A stretch of 64,000 nucleotides of DNA from positions 31,373,683 to 31,437,682 of the forward strand of contig OZ024737.1 in the NCBI GenBank assembly GCA_964016875.1, read 5' to 3'. The notes beneath the pieces are model-generated. The model had not been told where the DNA came from. It saw nothing but the letters and a program-made list of their open reading frames with translations, and searched no databases. Below, one piece after another: positions 12,254-22,871 of this stretch (within the stretch, counting starts at the first letter, position 1; every line of letters begins with the position of its first letter). The translations under genes and the position numbers were made by a program. This DNA comes from Fallopia convolvulus. Taxonomy: Eukaryota; Streptophyta; Magnoliopsida; Caryophyllales; Polygonaceae.

Positions 12254-12341
12254 GAAGGGTACAATGGGCCGGTGATAGAAAGATTGTAAGACCATGGATC
12301 AACAAAACAAGGACACAAGTTTTACTATTGATGTAAACTTA

Positions 12342-12359
12342 GGAATTAGGAGGGCAAAT
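12342..12359 (+). other. Polypurine tract of copia element
   Basis: GGAATTAGGAGGGCAAAT directly precedes the TG of the 3' LTR, where plus-strand DNA synthesis is primed. Confidence 0.75.
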
Positions 12360-12982
12360 TGTAGAGTTGTATTATGTAACTTGTAATTTCCTATGTTTGG
12401 ACATTTGAACTTGTAATATGTAAAACTAGTGAATGTGTGTGTGTATTGTCGGATTGGGCTCTCTCGCTGGAGGCAGTATTGGGCCAAACGGCCCAATACT
12501 AAGTCACCTGAGAATGGCCTTGTTCGGAGACTCATACCCATTAAACTAGAACGACGTCGTTGTGGCTTAGGGTTTGAGGGGAGATATATAAATACCTCTC
12601 CTTCTCCCTTGTGCCGCTTCGTTGGATGAATCGAGAGAGTTCCTAGGGTTCTTCTCCGAGAGCTTTACTCAGCCTTGTAGCCTGAGCTAGTCTCCGGTGA
12701 CCCGAGCTCCCTTCGAAATCCAAACAAAGGAAGAGTGAAGACGAGAGCACCAAGGAGACCTTCGTGGTTGCTTGATTTGTTCGAGCTGTGCTTCTCTGAA
12801 CTTGCTTCACTCTCTCCAATTACTTGCTTTACTTTACAGTTCTCTTTGCCCTCTTGTATTCCCCTTGGATCTCTGGCATTTCGATTGAGGCTCAAAGCCG
12901 AATACACACTTGCTTGTTTGTTTGTCTTTGATCTTCTTTTGTATTTGAATGCTTGAGTTCTTACTTTGTATTCCGCATATCA
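12360..12982 (+). repeat. 3' LTR of copia element
   Basis: 623 bp, same length and termini as the 5' LTR, followed by the TTATG target duplication. Confidence 0.95.
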
Positions 12983-13472
12983 TTATGAAACATTCATAGT
13001 GATAAGACAACAAAAACGACGTGATTGAAGCAGTCCAAAACGAAGCCATCTTCACATTACACCTCCTTGCAAGATCAAGCGCCCATCCAAAACAGCTATC
13101 TGCTATGATCAAATCTGGGGGGGGCCCAAACGAGTTGAAAACCTGCTCAACTGGTTCTTTCATGTCTCTTTGAACGGCTGCGAAGAATCCGGTGAGATCA
13201 GAGCCTCTAACTAGCTCAGAAGGAAGAACATTTGGTATGGTGACGAAGCTAATTCTACTAGGTAAGTTGTTCTTTTCAAAGTTGAGGTAGTTTAGCCACT
13301 CCTCTGTTACAATGACTGTAATTTTTGTAATTTGTTGGGTCTTGGAAATTATTTGCTTGCAAAAGGTTAACATGGGATTGATGTGGCCTCGGCCCGAATA
13401 TGGCATGGCCACCACGTGGTGGTGGCGGTTGGGGTGGTTGGCGGTGGAGACGCTGGTGGCTGGATTGGCCAT
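12983..13472 (-). pseudogene. UGT87-type glycosyltransferase, exon 1 N-terminal part
   Basis: Minus-strand frame from ATG 13470-13472 to the retrotransposon border. It encodes the acceptor-binding half of a family 1 UGT: HHHVVAMPYSGRGHINPM, with the conserved catalytic His at residue 30, TEEWL near residue 58, SELVRGSDL, and an IIADSCFGWA segment supplying the candidate Asp that pairs with His. The frame is open for 163 codons and then reads into the LTR. The missing 11 bases of exon 1 and all of exon 2 lie at 5527-6542. Upstream sequence (13473-13740) is partly duplicated at 15080-16380, so the gene was once next to a tandem copy. Confidence 0.88.
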
Positions 13473-14990
13473 GGTTTAGGCGGCTGTGGCATGCAGTGGA
13501 TGAAGAAAAAAAAACATTAATGGAGTATACAAGACTTGAAATGATCATTTTTCATCCTCCGATTTGAAAACTTGACAATTAGTTTATAGCCCACATGTGT
13601 GACACTTTTTTTTTTCTTTTAGAAATCCAACTTGTGATGTGCTCTAAAGTCAATTAGTCAAAAGATTCCCCTTCAATCGCAATCTTTTTTACTAATCTAA
13701 GTTGGCGTGTTAAAATTTAATTATTGGTTCATATTTTTTTACGGGATTTCATGAGAACGCATCCCCTACTTTGCCTAGTAGGACGGTGTCCCGCCGTTAC
13801 GGTTAGAGGTGCCTTGGCTGTAACGGTCGGGGCGACTCCAGTTGTTACGGTCGGATCACCTTCAGTCGTTACATCCAAATCAGTAATTTCGTTAAACGAG
13901 TATCATTAAATATTCTTACCAACCATAATTTATTATGCCGCTTACCTTTAATACACATTCGTCGTGAGTCAAAACACTCCATTTCAAAGTCTCTTCAAAA
14001 ACCTCAAAATCTCTCCATGTTCACCATTTTTCAACAATTAACAACAATGGTAATTACACACACTTTTTGGGATTAAAGGATCAAGCATTGAACATCAACC
14101 ACAATGAGGTATGCTTAGTTTGTTCTTACTTCTTATCTTTCATTCATCATTATTTTCTTATTATATTATGTTTATCTTGTTTAGAAAAAAATATAACTAT
14201 GTTAAAGATGATTTCTTTGGAAAAAATGATATCATTGAACTTGCATGTATTGGTTAGGCAAATTAAATCATTATTAGAAGAAAAAAACTATGTTAAAGAT
14301 GATGTCTTTTTTTAAAAAAGATTGTAGCATTTGGATTCAAAGTTCGAAGTGTTCTTGACAAAAAAAAAAAGATCTTATCTTTGAACACAAGAAGCGTTAT
14401 GGCCAATATGGCCAATGTGCTTCTTGTCGTAATGGACAGAAGCGTCATGGTCATTTCGGCCAAAGACCTTCTTGTAGTTACTACTAGAAGCACGTTGGTC
14501 GTAGCAACTACACTTTACAGAACGATATTCTTTTGTTTAATATTTTGTTTTAATTTTTGTAGGAAGAGAATGAAGTATACATTGGACTTGATGCATTGCA
14601 GATAAAATATGGACATAATGATCCCGTATACCACAATTTTGAGTATGGATATCCCCGAGTGCAGTCAAAACCAATTGGTTTGCTGGAGATTGGCATAGTA
14701 GTGATATTCGTCGATGCATCCAAGTCAGATGTTATCTACCGATGATTAGGGTGGATATTCTCATATGCATACAGATTAGTACGATAGTGGATGTTCTCAA
14801 ATGTAGGTTGACCAGTACAGTAGTGACTATGCATAGATGCATGTAGTGGTGGTAAGGTTTGGCCTTCCACCTTTGAGCGGCATTCCACAATTTTCGGAAC
14901 CCGTGGAAGAGATGGTGCAAGACTCAATGAATATACAATATTTTTTACTACAGATAGGATATTTGATAGCAGAAATGAGGCATAACCATT
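13473..14990. other. UGT upstream region and unrecognised insertion
   Basis: 13473-13740 is the UGT 5' flank, shared with the duplicate further right. From about 13740 to 14990 lies DNA absent from the other copy. It includes a short GC-richer stretch with repeated GTTACGGT-like words (13780-13880) and an imperfect repeat of AAGCGT(T/C)ATGG-like words (14390-14500). Splice-like junctions and short open stretches occur (for example 14562-14690), but I cannot assign a gene. Confidence 0.4.
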
Positions 14991-14999
14991 AGGGTGGAA

Positions 15000-15190
15000 A
15001 TGGCATGGCCACCACATGGTGGTGGCGGTTGTGGTGGTTGGCGGTGGAGACGCTTGTGGCTGGATTGGCAATGGTTTTGGGCAGTTGTGGCATGTGGTGG
15101 TAAAGTGAAGAGCAATTGAATCTTCTTAGATGGACCTGTTAAATATCCAGTGGATGAAGAAAAACAAATCATTTTTCGATTTGAAAAATA
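15000..15190 (-). pseudogene. Decayed duplicate of UGT87-type gene start
   Basis: 15001-15100 aligns without gaps to 13401-13500, covering the first 24 codons and part of the leader of the UGT gene on the minus strand. The start codon has changed from ATG to ATT (15070-15072) and similarity ends at about 15000, so only the 5' tip remains. Similarity continues upstream through the shared GTGGATGAAGAAAAA and CGATTTGAAAA words. It is a remnant of a tandem UGT duplicate. Confidence 0.8.
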
Positions 15191-15858
15191 CGGTCTCACA
15201 TCACATCATCCATCTTTTTAAAATTAATTTGATTGATTGAAAATTAGTTGGATTTTTTTAATTAGTTATATTTATAAATTAAAAAAAAATTAATATATTA
15301 GTTTTATTTTTAAATATGATAATTTTTTTAGATAATGTACATATAGTTTTTCAAAAATATCCTTGGCTACCAATATCAATTTCTTATAATTATTTTTTTT
15401 AAAAGAGAGTTTTTTTGAAAATAAGCTACATATAGTTTTTTTTAAATATCCTTTCTTATATCAATTTAAAAAAATTAGTAAATATATATAAATAATATAA
15501 AATTCTATAGAGCATGAAAACTAAAACTGGTATAAAACTTAAAATGATCTTGTTTTAGAAATAAGAAAGTCAAGAATAATTTTTTTCTCTTTCTTCCCAT
15601 CTTTACCCATCGCTATCACAATCTCTCTCTTCACTCCCTATTGGTTGCTTTTTTCTTAATTTGTATGATATTTTTCCTTTTGGACAATCTTTATAGAGGG
15701 TGTAGTTTATAGCTGCATAGCTTTATTTAGCCCACATTCAAAGAAAGTGGGTTGTGCAGGGAGCAGTTTGTGACTTTGTGATACGCAGAGAAATCCAACT
15801 TTGCTCTTCTACATTCAATTAGTCAAAATATTCCACTCCAATCGCAACTTTTACTAAT
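15191..15858. other. AT-rich spacer inside duplicated UGT upstream region
   Basis: Very AT-rich sequence (15200-15600) absent from the corresponding place at 13570-13620. Similarity to the intact UGT upstream region resumes near 15788 (GAAATCCAACTT). No gene seen. Confidence 0.5.
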
Positions 15859-16253
15859 ATGAGGTCTCGTTTGATTTGATTTGATTCTCTGGCAATTATA
15901 AATAGTTGATTTCAGTATATTATATGGTGGAATAAAATTTGAAATCGATTTCTTTTTCAATAATGACTCATTTCAAGCTTGTAAGCAAAGTTGATTCCAA
16001 TAAAAATAGAATGTATCATTCATTCTAAGAAATTTTAAATTTTCATCTTAAACGTTAAAACTCGAAAACCTTAAATAATAACTTTTAAAAACCATAAATC
16101 CTAAATTTTAAGGTCTAAAACCTAAAATTTAAACCATAGTTCTTAGGAATAGTTCATTCCGACATACATGTTATATGATTGGTTCATTCCAATTCTTGAA
16201 TCCATTCCGATTCTCGATTTCATTCGAATTCCAATAACATACCAAACACGACT
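15859..16253. mobile_element. MITE-like insertion, about 395 bp, revealed by the UGT duplicate
   Basis: The intact UGT upstream region reads TACTAATCTAAGTTGG (near 13693). The duplicate reads TACTAAT, then about 395 bp, then TAAGTTGG. The inserted DNA starts GAGGTCTCGTTTGATTTG and ends CATACCAAACACGACTT, imperfect inverted ends of the kind seen in plant MITEs. There is no coding capacity. The family is not assigned. Confidence 0.6.
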
Positions 16254-16516
16254 TAAGTTGGTGTGTTAAAATTTAATTATTGGTGCCTATGTGTTTTCAT
16301 TGGACCTACTTCCTCATACTCTAATTTGCCGAGTTGTATTAAAGATTGGTTCATATATTTTTATTTTTTTTCAAAAACAAGATTGGTTCAAATTTAAGAG
16401 GTAGATTTGCGGGACAAATGCACAATCACATCCGGTGTAGAAAATTGCATTCTACACTCTATTTAAAAGTTGTCAAGTGTCTATTACCAAAAGTCCTTAT
16501 TATTATAGGTTTTTTA

Positions 16517-16720
16517 AGGCCAAATACATATGCAGCCCCTTGAACTTGTGTCAAATAATCACTTAGCTCCCTGTAGTTTGGCCCTATTCGATAGAACCCC
16601 TACACTTGCACTTTAGGACCAATTGAACCCTTAATCGTGAGAGTTTTTACGTATATTGCACGCTTGCTGACGTGTGCAATTTTTTTTCCACAAGGATGCC
16701 ACATATGTGCTACGTCAATT
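16517..16720. mobile_element. MULE-type terminal sequence, single end
   Basis: GGCCAAATACATATGCAGCCCC followed by a run through GAACTTGTG, TTAGCTCCC, TTTGGCCCTATT and CTTGCACTTTAGGACCAATTGAA closely parallels the long terminal inverted repeats of the MULE at 27711-33574. It is probably one end of a related element. I could not find the matching inverted end between here and 17490. Confidence 0.5.
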
Positions 16721-17494
16721 GTTTGAATTAAAGCAAAAAGGAAAAACAGATTAAAATAGAAAAAAATACAAAAACAAAATTAACTCATCTTCCTCGTTCG
16801 AGCTTTTGCATTGGAGACTTATTTTTTTTTTAACTTGAATAGAATGCTTTCCTCATGGTATTGCTTAGATCTAGCATTATGTTTTTTGTTGGTCGATCGA
16901 ACATGCTAGATTTTATTTTTAAAGGAATTTTCATATTCAAAAATTAGGGTTCTTGAACCTACAATTTTCAGATATGAAATTCCCAGTTGTATGGTCTTGA
17001 ATCTTGATATTGCTTGAAGATATAGTAGATTTGAGTTAAATTTATATTTGCCCCATAATTTAATTGTAAATTGCTTGAGTTTTCGTTCTTAATTGTGATT
17101 TGTGTGAAAGCTCCCATTGTTGTGGTCTTCTGCCATTGGAGCTTTATGCTCACCGACTCTAGGCATACATAGTCGGTCGTAGATGTAACGGAGAAGAAGA
17201 AGAAGCAATGAAATAGGTGAATTTTATTAAAAAAATTATGTAAGAAGTTATTTTTATTCATTCCTTTTAAACAACATCATATATAATGTGAAGATGAAGA
17301 TCTTTTAATAGGATAAATGGTATTTTATTAATTAGACTATTTAACTCTATTTTATTCAATAAAATTTAAGAGTTTGTATGATACCATTAACATTCTTAGT
17401 ACGAAAATAAATATTAAATAATCTATATAAAATATATTCAAAATTATTTTAATAAAGTTTTTGTAGAAATAGGTGTGTTTATAGATAAAATTGT

Positions 17495-17728
17495 AACACC
17501 CTTATTTTGCAACGATGGATATTACTGCCAGTGACCTTGGATTTTACCGTCCAAAGTCACCCCAAAACTTTATAAGGTATTTAAACTTAAATATATGCGG
17601 AAATTCAAAGATAATACATGATATTAAATGTGCTCAAAACACGAGACTTTAAGTATTTGTTATTACATCTTTAAATGTTTCAAAAGTGACATAATAAGAT
17701 AGAGTTAAGTAGCGGAATTAATAAGATA
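17495..17728 (-). mobile_element. LTR retrotransposon fragment (antisense LTR end)
   Basis: TGTAACACCC is the reverse complement of the GGGTGTTACA end common in Ty3/gypsy LTRs. The sequence is interrupted at 17728 by a Helitron and appears to resume at 18957. Little more than the terminus is diagnostic. Confidence 0.45.
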
Positions 17729-18441
17729 CTAGATTGTTTAACCCGTCCATTGGACGGGACAAATTTATGTTTATTATTTGAAAATTAAATATATTTTTGG
17801 TTATCATAAGGTAATTATAACATGTTTTAATTTGACTAAAATCTAAATATTATCATATAAAAAATTGAATAAAAATAAACCGTGAAAATTTTAACTCGAA
17901 CGGAATAATATTATTTTGTGTATGGTATATTGATATGTAATATGTTTCTATTTAACTTCTACTATTTTTCCGCAATACCCTCTGGAGCAAAATCTTATAT
18001 TGTTCATTCTTTTCTTGCAAATTGGGTTATCTTTTTTTTTGTCTTAATAGTGAATGAAATACATATGCAAAAAGTGAAAGACTTATAATGAGAAAATAAT
18101 AGAACATAAAAAATTATACATTAAATTAGAACTTATCTTTTGTTTTTAATGTGAATGATTGGCTTATCTTTTTTTTACTTTTATTTGTAATATCAAAAGT
18201 TATAATTTAATGATTTTAAATTACTTAGGTAATACCAAATGTTTGATGTTATCATTGTGTTTAATATTAATGGTTGCAAAATTAATAGTGTAATACCAAA
18301 GATTTGATAGTATGTTATGTGTATAATACCAAATGTTGATGCCATATTTTGTGTGTAATACCAAAAGTTGCAAAATTAAATTGACAATTATTGAGCAAAA
18401 CCTTTTTAAATTTATAATAGATTTACAATAGCTTAAGATTA

Positions 18442-18483
<42 letters not shown>

Positions 18484-18679
18484 GTTTAAAAAATAATTTG
18501 GCAAAATAAAATGCGATCAAGAAGATTTGAACTTAAGACCTATGGGTTATTAAGAAACACCATTACCACTATGCTATAGATGATTTTTTGAATTTTTATC
18601 ACCTAAATTTTATACATAGATTTGTAATAAATTGTATGCATTTATGTGGACTTTGAGGATAACTTTTAAGTTGTTATAG

Positions 18680-18751
<72 letters not shown>

Positions 18752-18956
18752 TAAAAAATAATTTGGCAAAATAAAATGCGATCAAGAAGATTTGAACTTA
18801 AGACCTATGGGTTATTAAGAAACACCATTACCACTATGCTATAGATGATTTTTTGAATTTTTACCACCTAAATTTATATTATACATAGATTTGTAATAAA
18901 TTGTATGCATTTATGTGGCCTTTGAGGATAACTTTTAAGTTGTTATAGATTATAGA
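17729..18956 (-). mobile_element. Non-autonomous Helitron, 1228 bp
   Basis: Read on the minus strand the element begins TCTATAATCTATAACAAC (18956 down) and ends with a perfect 7-bp-stem hairpin, 3-nt loop (stem 17752-17758 with 17742-17748), nine bases and CTAG (17732-17729). It is flanked by A (17728) and T (18957) on the plus strand, the AT insertion rule of Helitrons. It has no replication-helicase gene. It contains an internal tandem duplication of about 265 bp. Confidence 0.8.
18441..18953 (-). repeat. Tandem duplication (period 265 bp) with tRNA-like promoter boxes and (ATT)n runs
   Basis: Two near-identical units, each headed on the plus strand by an (ATT)n microsatellite. On the minus strand each carries TAGCATAGTGG (A-box match; 18576-18566 and 18841-18831) and, about 33 nt further, AGTTCAAATCTTC (B-box-like; 18533-18521 and 18798-18786), followed by an (AAT)n tail. 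This is the layout of a tRNA-derived SINE, duplicated inside a Helitron. The B box is weak. Confidence 0.6.
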
Positions 18957-19721
18957 TTGTTCTTGCGAAGCACATTGGAACCCAAAATACGATAAAAAAA
19001 ACATCTTCGACAATGTCTTGACCTTTCCTTCCTTCAGTTCTTGAATCTTCGTCCAAAGACCTTCGGTGGAAGTTTTCTAGAATCTGGCATTTGTCACAAA
19101 GGGCGAGAAAGACTAGGCAAAAATACGGAAATAGCGGAATTAGTTTAAGGAGACTAAGCAAGTGAGAATGGAAATTCTGAAAGGTAATTTAGTAATATTA
19201 TTATTTCATCATTGAGATAAAGGAGAGATGTACTTGAAGGTTATAATCTTTTTGTGTAGCTTAAGGACGGAAATGAGTCGATCACGAAAAAAGATAACTT
19301 GGATATGAAAAGAAGGAAACTACGAGATTGTAGTTCCTCTTAGAGTACAATTAATGTTGGGAACGTTTTAATTACACAACAAGTTTTATAAAGCCTCTCG
19401 CGCTCTTTTCGGACCTCAACCATCCTCATCGTATTCGGAGCTCCAGATCGGGGAGGTGGCCCAAAGGCGCTTAAGTACCAAACCCACCTAGCCAAGCCCG
19501 AATAAGAATTCAAATTGGAAAGACGATCGTCAAAGAAGCGAGAGCCGGGTTGGTCTTCCAAGTTGTTCTAATCCAACCCGGTTCATTTTAATTAATGTGC
19601 AGTAGCACTTATCTTTATTACGTGTCACAACAACATTTATATCAATACGATTTTTAAGTGGGTGGAGGCTATGAAAAAACCGAGTCCACATATGGAATGG
19701 AGTTTCGACACCTAGCTAGAG
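18957..19721 (-). mobile_element. Degenerate antisense LTR-retrotransposon DNA
   Basis: Sequence flanking the Helitron on its right. On the minus strand 19560-19380 resembles a gypsy LTR interior (GC-richer block with GGCTAGGTGGGTTTGG and GGGCCACCTCC). There is no open frame of note; short open stretches are not credible genes. Confidence 0.4.
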
Positions 19722-21015
19722 TGTAACATCCCTCCAATTATCGAATAAGAGCGGACATAGATCATCATCCTTAAGTCGCGGGAAGAGAGGGCATAAAGTC
19801 GTACCACTCGACATGTTATAGAGAGACGTTCGGGGCCAAATGCGCTTCCCTTATTCTATCTTAAATCCATAACAAATCTCGAAAAGAGATTGAAACAAGC
19901 AAGACCACAACAAACGGACCTAAGTTCATTTATAGCATACGAATAATAATAACGAAAATAAAATGTCGTTGTTTATAGCAATCAATATATCCTATGTTCA
20001 TTTATTTAAGCAAACAAGTTTGTTCCCAACATAGAGAAGATTAATGAAATCGAGATATCGAAAAGGTTTCAAGGAGAATATCAACTTGCCTTAAATTTCG
20101 TTTCAACTTAATCGAAGGCTCGGAAATTAGGACAACTTAGAGAACTCGGAAGCTTGACCTAACAATTCGAGATAATATAAAGAAATGAATTATATTAAAA
20201 TCCTTATTACATTTCTTATACAACCTTATCTTATTTCTTTTTTTTAAGAAAATGTATTTTATTCTAAGTTATTTATTTTGATAATTTAGTTAGAATAACC
20301 AAATAATAATATTATTTTAAGGCGAGGTCTTAAATAATTTTATAAAAATTATAAACTAACTAGATGGGCATGCAAAATGAATTTAATTCCATAAATTCCT
20401 TTTTAATAACCCAACTGTAATATATATTTAATTTATTTAAATAAATATTATATATATGAAAAAATACTTTATAAAGAAATATAAATTAAAATACGAGTTG
20501 AGAATTTACACCAAGCGAAACGATAGCGGAATGGGCACAGATTTCAAGATGGAACAAGATGGGCTTGTTTCCTTCTTTCTCGTAGAACAAGAAAATTCTG
20601 ATTTAATTAATTAGATATTTGAGCCTAAATTTTCAGCCCAAAACTTAAACCAAAATTATCCTAAATAATTAGGCCCACCTCTCCCTTTCTATCTTCTACT
20701 TCTTCTTCTTTCATATAAAATACAAAATGAGAAAAATGATAGTGGCACATCAGCGGGCGACGGCGAATCTCCGACAAGGGCGGTGGCGGTCATTCTCGTG
20801 TGGCCGGCAGCATGGCTGGCGGTGGTCCGGTCGGCCAAAAGAGGGGAAAAAGGGATTTTGTGGGCAAAAATCAAAAATTAAGGGCAAAATAAAAATCTGA
20901 AAATTAACTTGAACTTGAGTGAATTTGAAAGAGGAAGAAGTGAGAAATTGTGTGTCTTCTCCTCTAGAACACACTCTTATTTATAGTGAAGGATGAGAAC
21001 TTCCTCAATCCAACA
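19722..21015 (-). mobile_element. Antisense LTR, about 1.29 kb
   Basis: On the minus strand it starts TGTTGGATTGAGG, has TATAAATA at 20985-20978 and a pyrimidine-rich leader, and ends GGGATGTTACA at 19722. The TG...CA ends and promoter suit a single LTR. The flanking 5-mers (TAGAG and CTTTG) do not match, so it is not a clean solo LTR; it abuts the gag fragment on its right. Confidence 0.5.
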
Positions 21016-21064
21016 CTTTGAAGATTGACCTCTAATGGAGGAGGCGCCTTCACATGAATGATGA

Positions 21065-22260
21065 ATGGTCCCTATAGCTGCTGAGCCAGAGGTACAACAG
21101 GATAACCATCAGGAGGAGGTTGTTGAGAGTCAGGTTGTGACTGCTGTTGTTCATCGTGAGGACAGTGCCTCCGTCGCTGGAGGAGGTCTCCCAGCAAACG
21201 GGGCTCAGGTAGGAGGAGGAGTACCACCAGCAGGATTGGCCCCAGAGGTGATTGCTGCGATCCAGCTATTATTGCAGACTTTGATGGGTGCGGGAGCTGC
21301 ACCGAATCTGAACGCAATTGCGAGGCAACAAGGAGCTGAGAGGAGGGCACCAGGACCAGATTCTATTTTGGCTGCCCAGCTAGGAGCAGCGCCAGATTCG
21401 AGAGGACCAGTGATAGCTGATCATGTGGTCGAACCAAGGAGACAGTATCGTGAGCCTCAGCCTGACAAGTGGCTCGCGGAGTTTAGGAAGACTGGAGTGC
21501 CGAACTTTGCTGGAGCTCAGGGTTCTGACGTAGAGCAGTGGTTGAGGAGGGTGAAATCTGCGTTGGATTCTATTAAGGCACCGGAGGAGCGGAAGATGTC
21601 CTTAGTACAGAGTTTGCTACAGGAGAGCGCTTTTGACTGGTGGGAGCTGTGTAGGGATCACCGGACTGAGGTTACTTTTGAGGAGTTTGAGAGACAGATT
21701 CGAGATCAGTATTGTCCTCCGGTGGTGAGGGCGGCTTGGGAGGCTGCTTTTCGGGATGCTGGACCCGAAAATATCACAGTATCTGAGACTATTCTGAAGT
21801 TTCAGCAGGAGTTGGCAGCGGTGCCAAATGCTGCCCCTACTGATGAGTTGAAGATTGCGACCTTTCTAAAAAGGTTGCAACCGAATTTACGTGCTTATGT
21901 GTCTGGACTTAGACTCACGACATTGACAGAGGTTCAGCAGTCTGCTTTGGCGTATGCTATAGCCACTCTGAGGCCGGAACAGGTGGATGCTCAGGTAGGA
22001 GGGGGTAAGAGACGGAAAATGGCAACTGCAACGACTTCTAAGGGTGACGATCAGTCTGGACAGTACCCACAGAGTAGACTAGAGTTCCAGCCAGCGGGAC
22101 GCCAAGAACGATCACAGCAGAGTCGGGCTGCCGGGGAATCAAAGATAGTGCTACAACTGTGGAAGCGCTGAGCACTTGAGAAATCAGTGTCCTAGTCCAA
22201 TGAAGGATTGCTTTACATGAGGGAAGCCCGGACATCTTCAAAGGTTCTGTACGGTTGGCG
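21065..22260 (+). pseudogene. Ty3/gypsy gag with frameshifted zinc knuckles
   Basis: A 368-codon frame (21065-22171) encodes a retrotransposon gag: Pro/Gly/Gln-rich N-terminus, then the core from about residue 135 (PDKWLAEFRKTGVPNF, DVEQWLRRVKSALDS, AFDWWELCRDHR, TFEEFERQIRDQYCPP). The frame ends early; in another frame the next bases encode CYNCGSAEHLRNQC (about 22150-22191) and CFT*GKPGHLQRFC with a stop inside the second knuckle. A last piece VFEMKGMEGSDVFAPP ends near 22450. No protease, integrase or reverse transcriptase follows. The element is therefore a gag-only derivative whose knuckles are lost from the main frame. It resembles Tekay/Del-type chromovirus gag. Confidence 0.8.
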
Positions 22261-22871
22261 CGCCGTCGCAGGGATCGGTACCGGGGACAGGAAATCGGGG
22301 AGTCCACCATCGACCACCAGCACGGCAGACACCAGATCAAAGTGTTGGTCGGAGTGCAGGAGCTAGTAACACTAGCGCAGTTCCTACTCGAGTGTTTGAA
22401 ATGAAGGGAATGGAAGGATCGGATGTCTTCGCTCCACCCGACGACCTAGCTTGAGATTTCTAGTTGTCGGTTGATAGTATGGTTTAGCGGCGAGTAATTT
22501 ATTTTTGTTTTTTTTTTATTTCAGGACATGGGGACCTTTAGTTGTTCATTAGGTTTGTTCGGTTGTTTTGAATCGGGATTTTGTTGCTTTGTTTATGACT
22601 GTTTGATTTTTTGATCGTTGCTCGGATAATTATTTTGTTTGGACATTGTTCATGAAAACGAGATAGTTTTGTTTGTTTATTATGGCCTTAATTTTATATA
22701 ACCTAGTTTCGTAAGATGTTTTAGAACAGCGGTTCGGGGACGAACCGTTTTCTTAGAGGGAGGTATTTGTAGAACTTGACAATAGGTCTAGTAATCTCTT
22801 AATTATTCCTCGGTTACTTCAATTCCGTCATTCCTAAGTTTCGGGACGAAACTTTCTTAAGGGGGGTAGTA
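22261..22871 (+). mobile_element. 3' internal region and polypurine tract of gag-only gypsy element
   Basis: AT-rich non-coding stretch between gag and the LTR. It ends in AAGGGGGGTAGTA, a polypurine tract abutting the LTR start at 22872. There is no room for pol. Confidence 0.6.

Larger units (their letters stand above)
6543..12982 (+). mobile_element. Ty1/copia LTR retrotransposon (Tork/Tnt1-like), 6440 bp, inserted in UGT exon 1
   Basis: Full-length element bounded by two 623-bp LTRs (TGTAGAG...ATATCA) and by a 5-bp target duplication TTATG (6538-6542 and 12983-12987). The order is LTR, tRNA-iMet primer site, about 0.85 kb leader, gag, protease, integrase, reverse transcriptase, RNase H, polypurine tract, LTR. 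Integrase before reverse transcriptase defines copia. The UBN2-type gag with one zinc knuckle and the pol wording resemble the Tnt1/Tork group. The gag reading frame is broken twice and RNase H has lost an active-site segment, so this copy is not autonomous. LTR identity is 615/623. Confidence 0.95.

Noticed and set aside
14381..14605. Possible small gene with Cys/His-like motifs
   Set aside because: Short imperfect repeats generate the open frames; no stable frame, start or family match.
20689..20974. Minus-strand open frames
   Set aside because: They lie in the leader of an antisense LTR and have no domain.
19722..21015. Solo LTR with target duplication
   Set aside because: The flanking 5-mers TAGAG and CTTTG do not match, so it was called only as an antisense LTR fragment.
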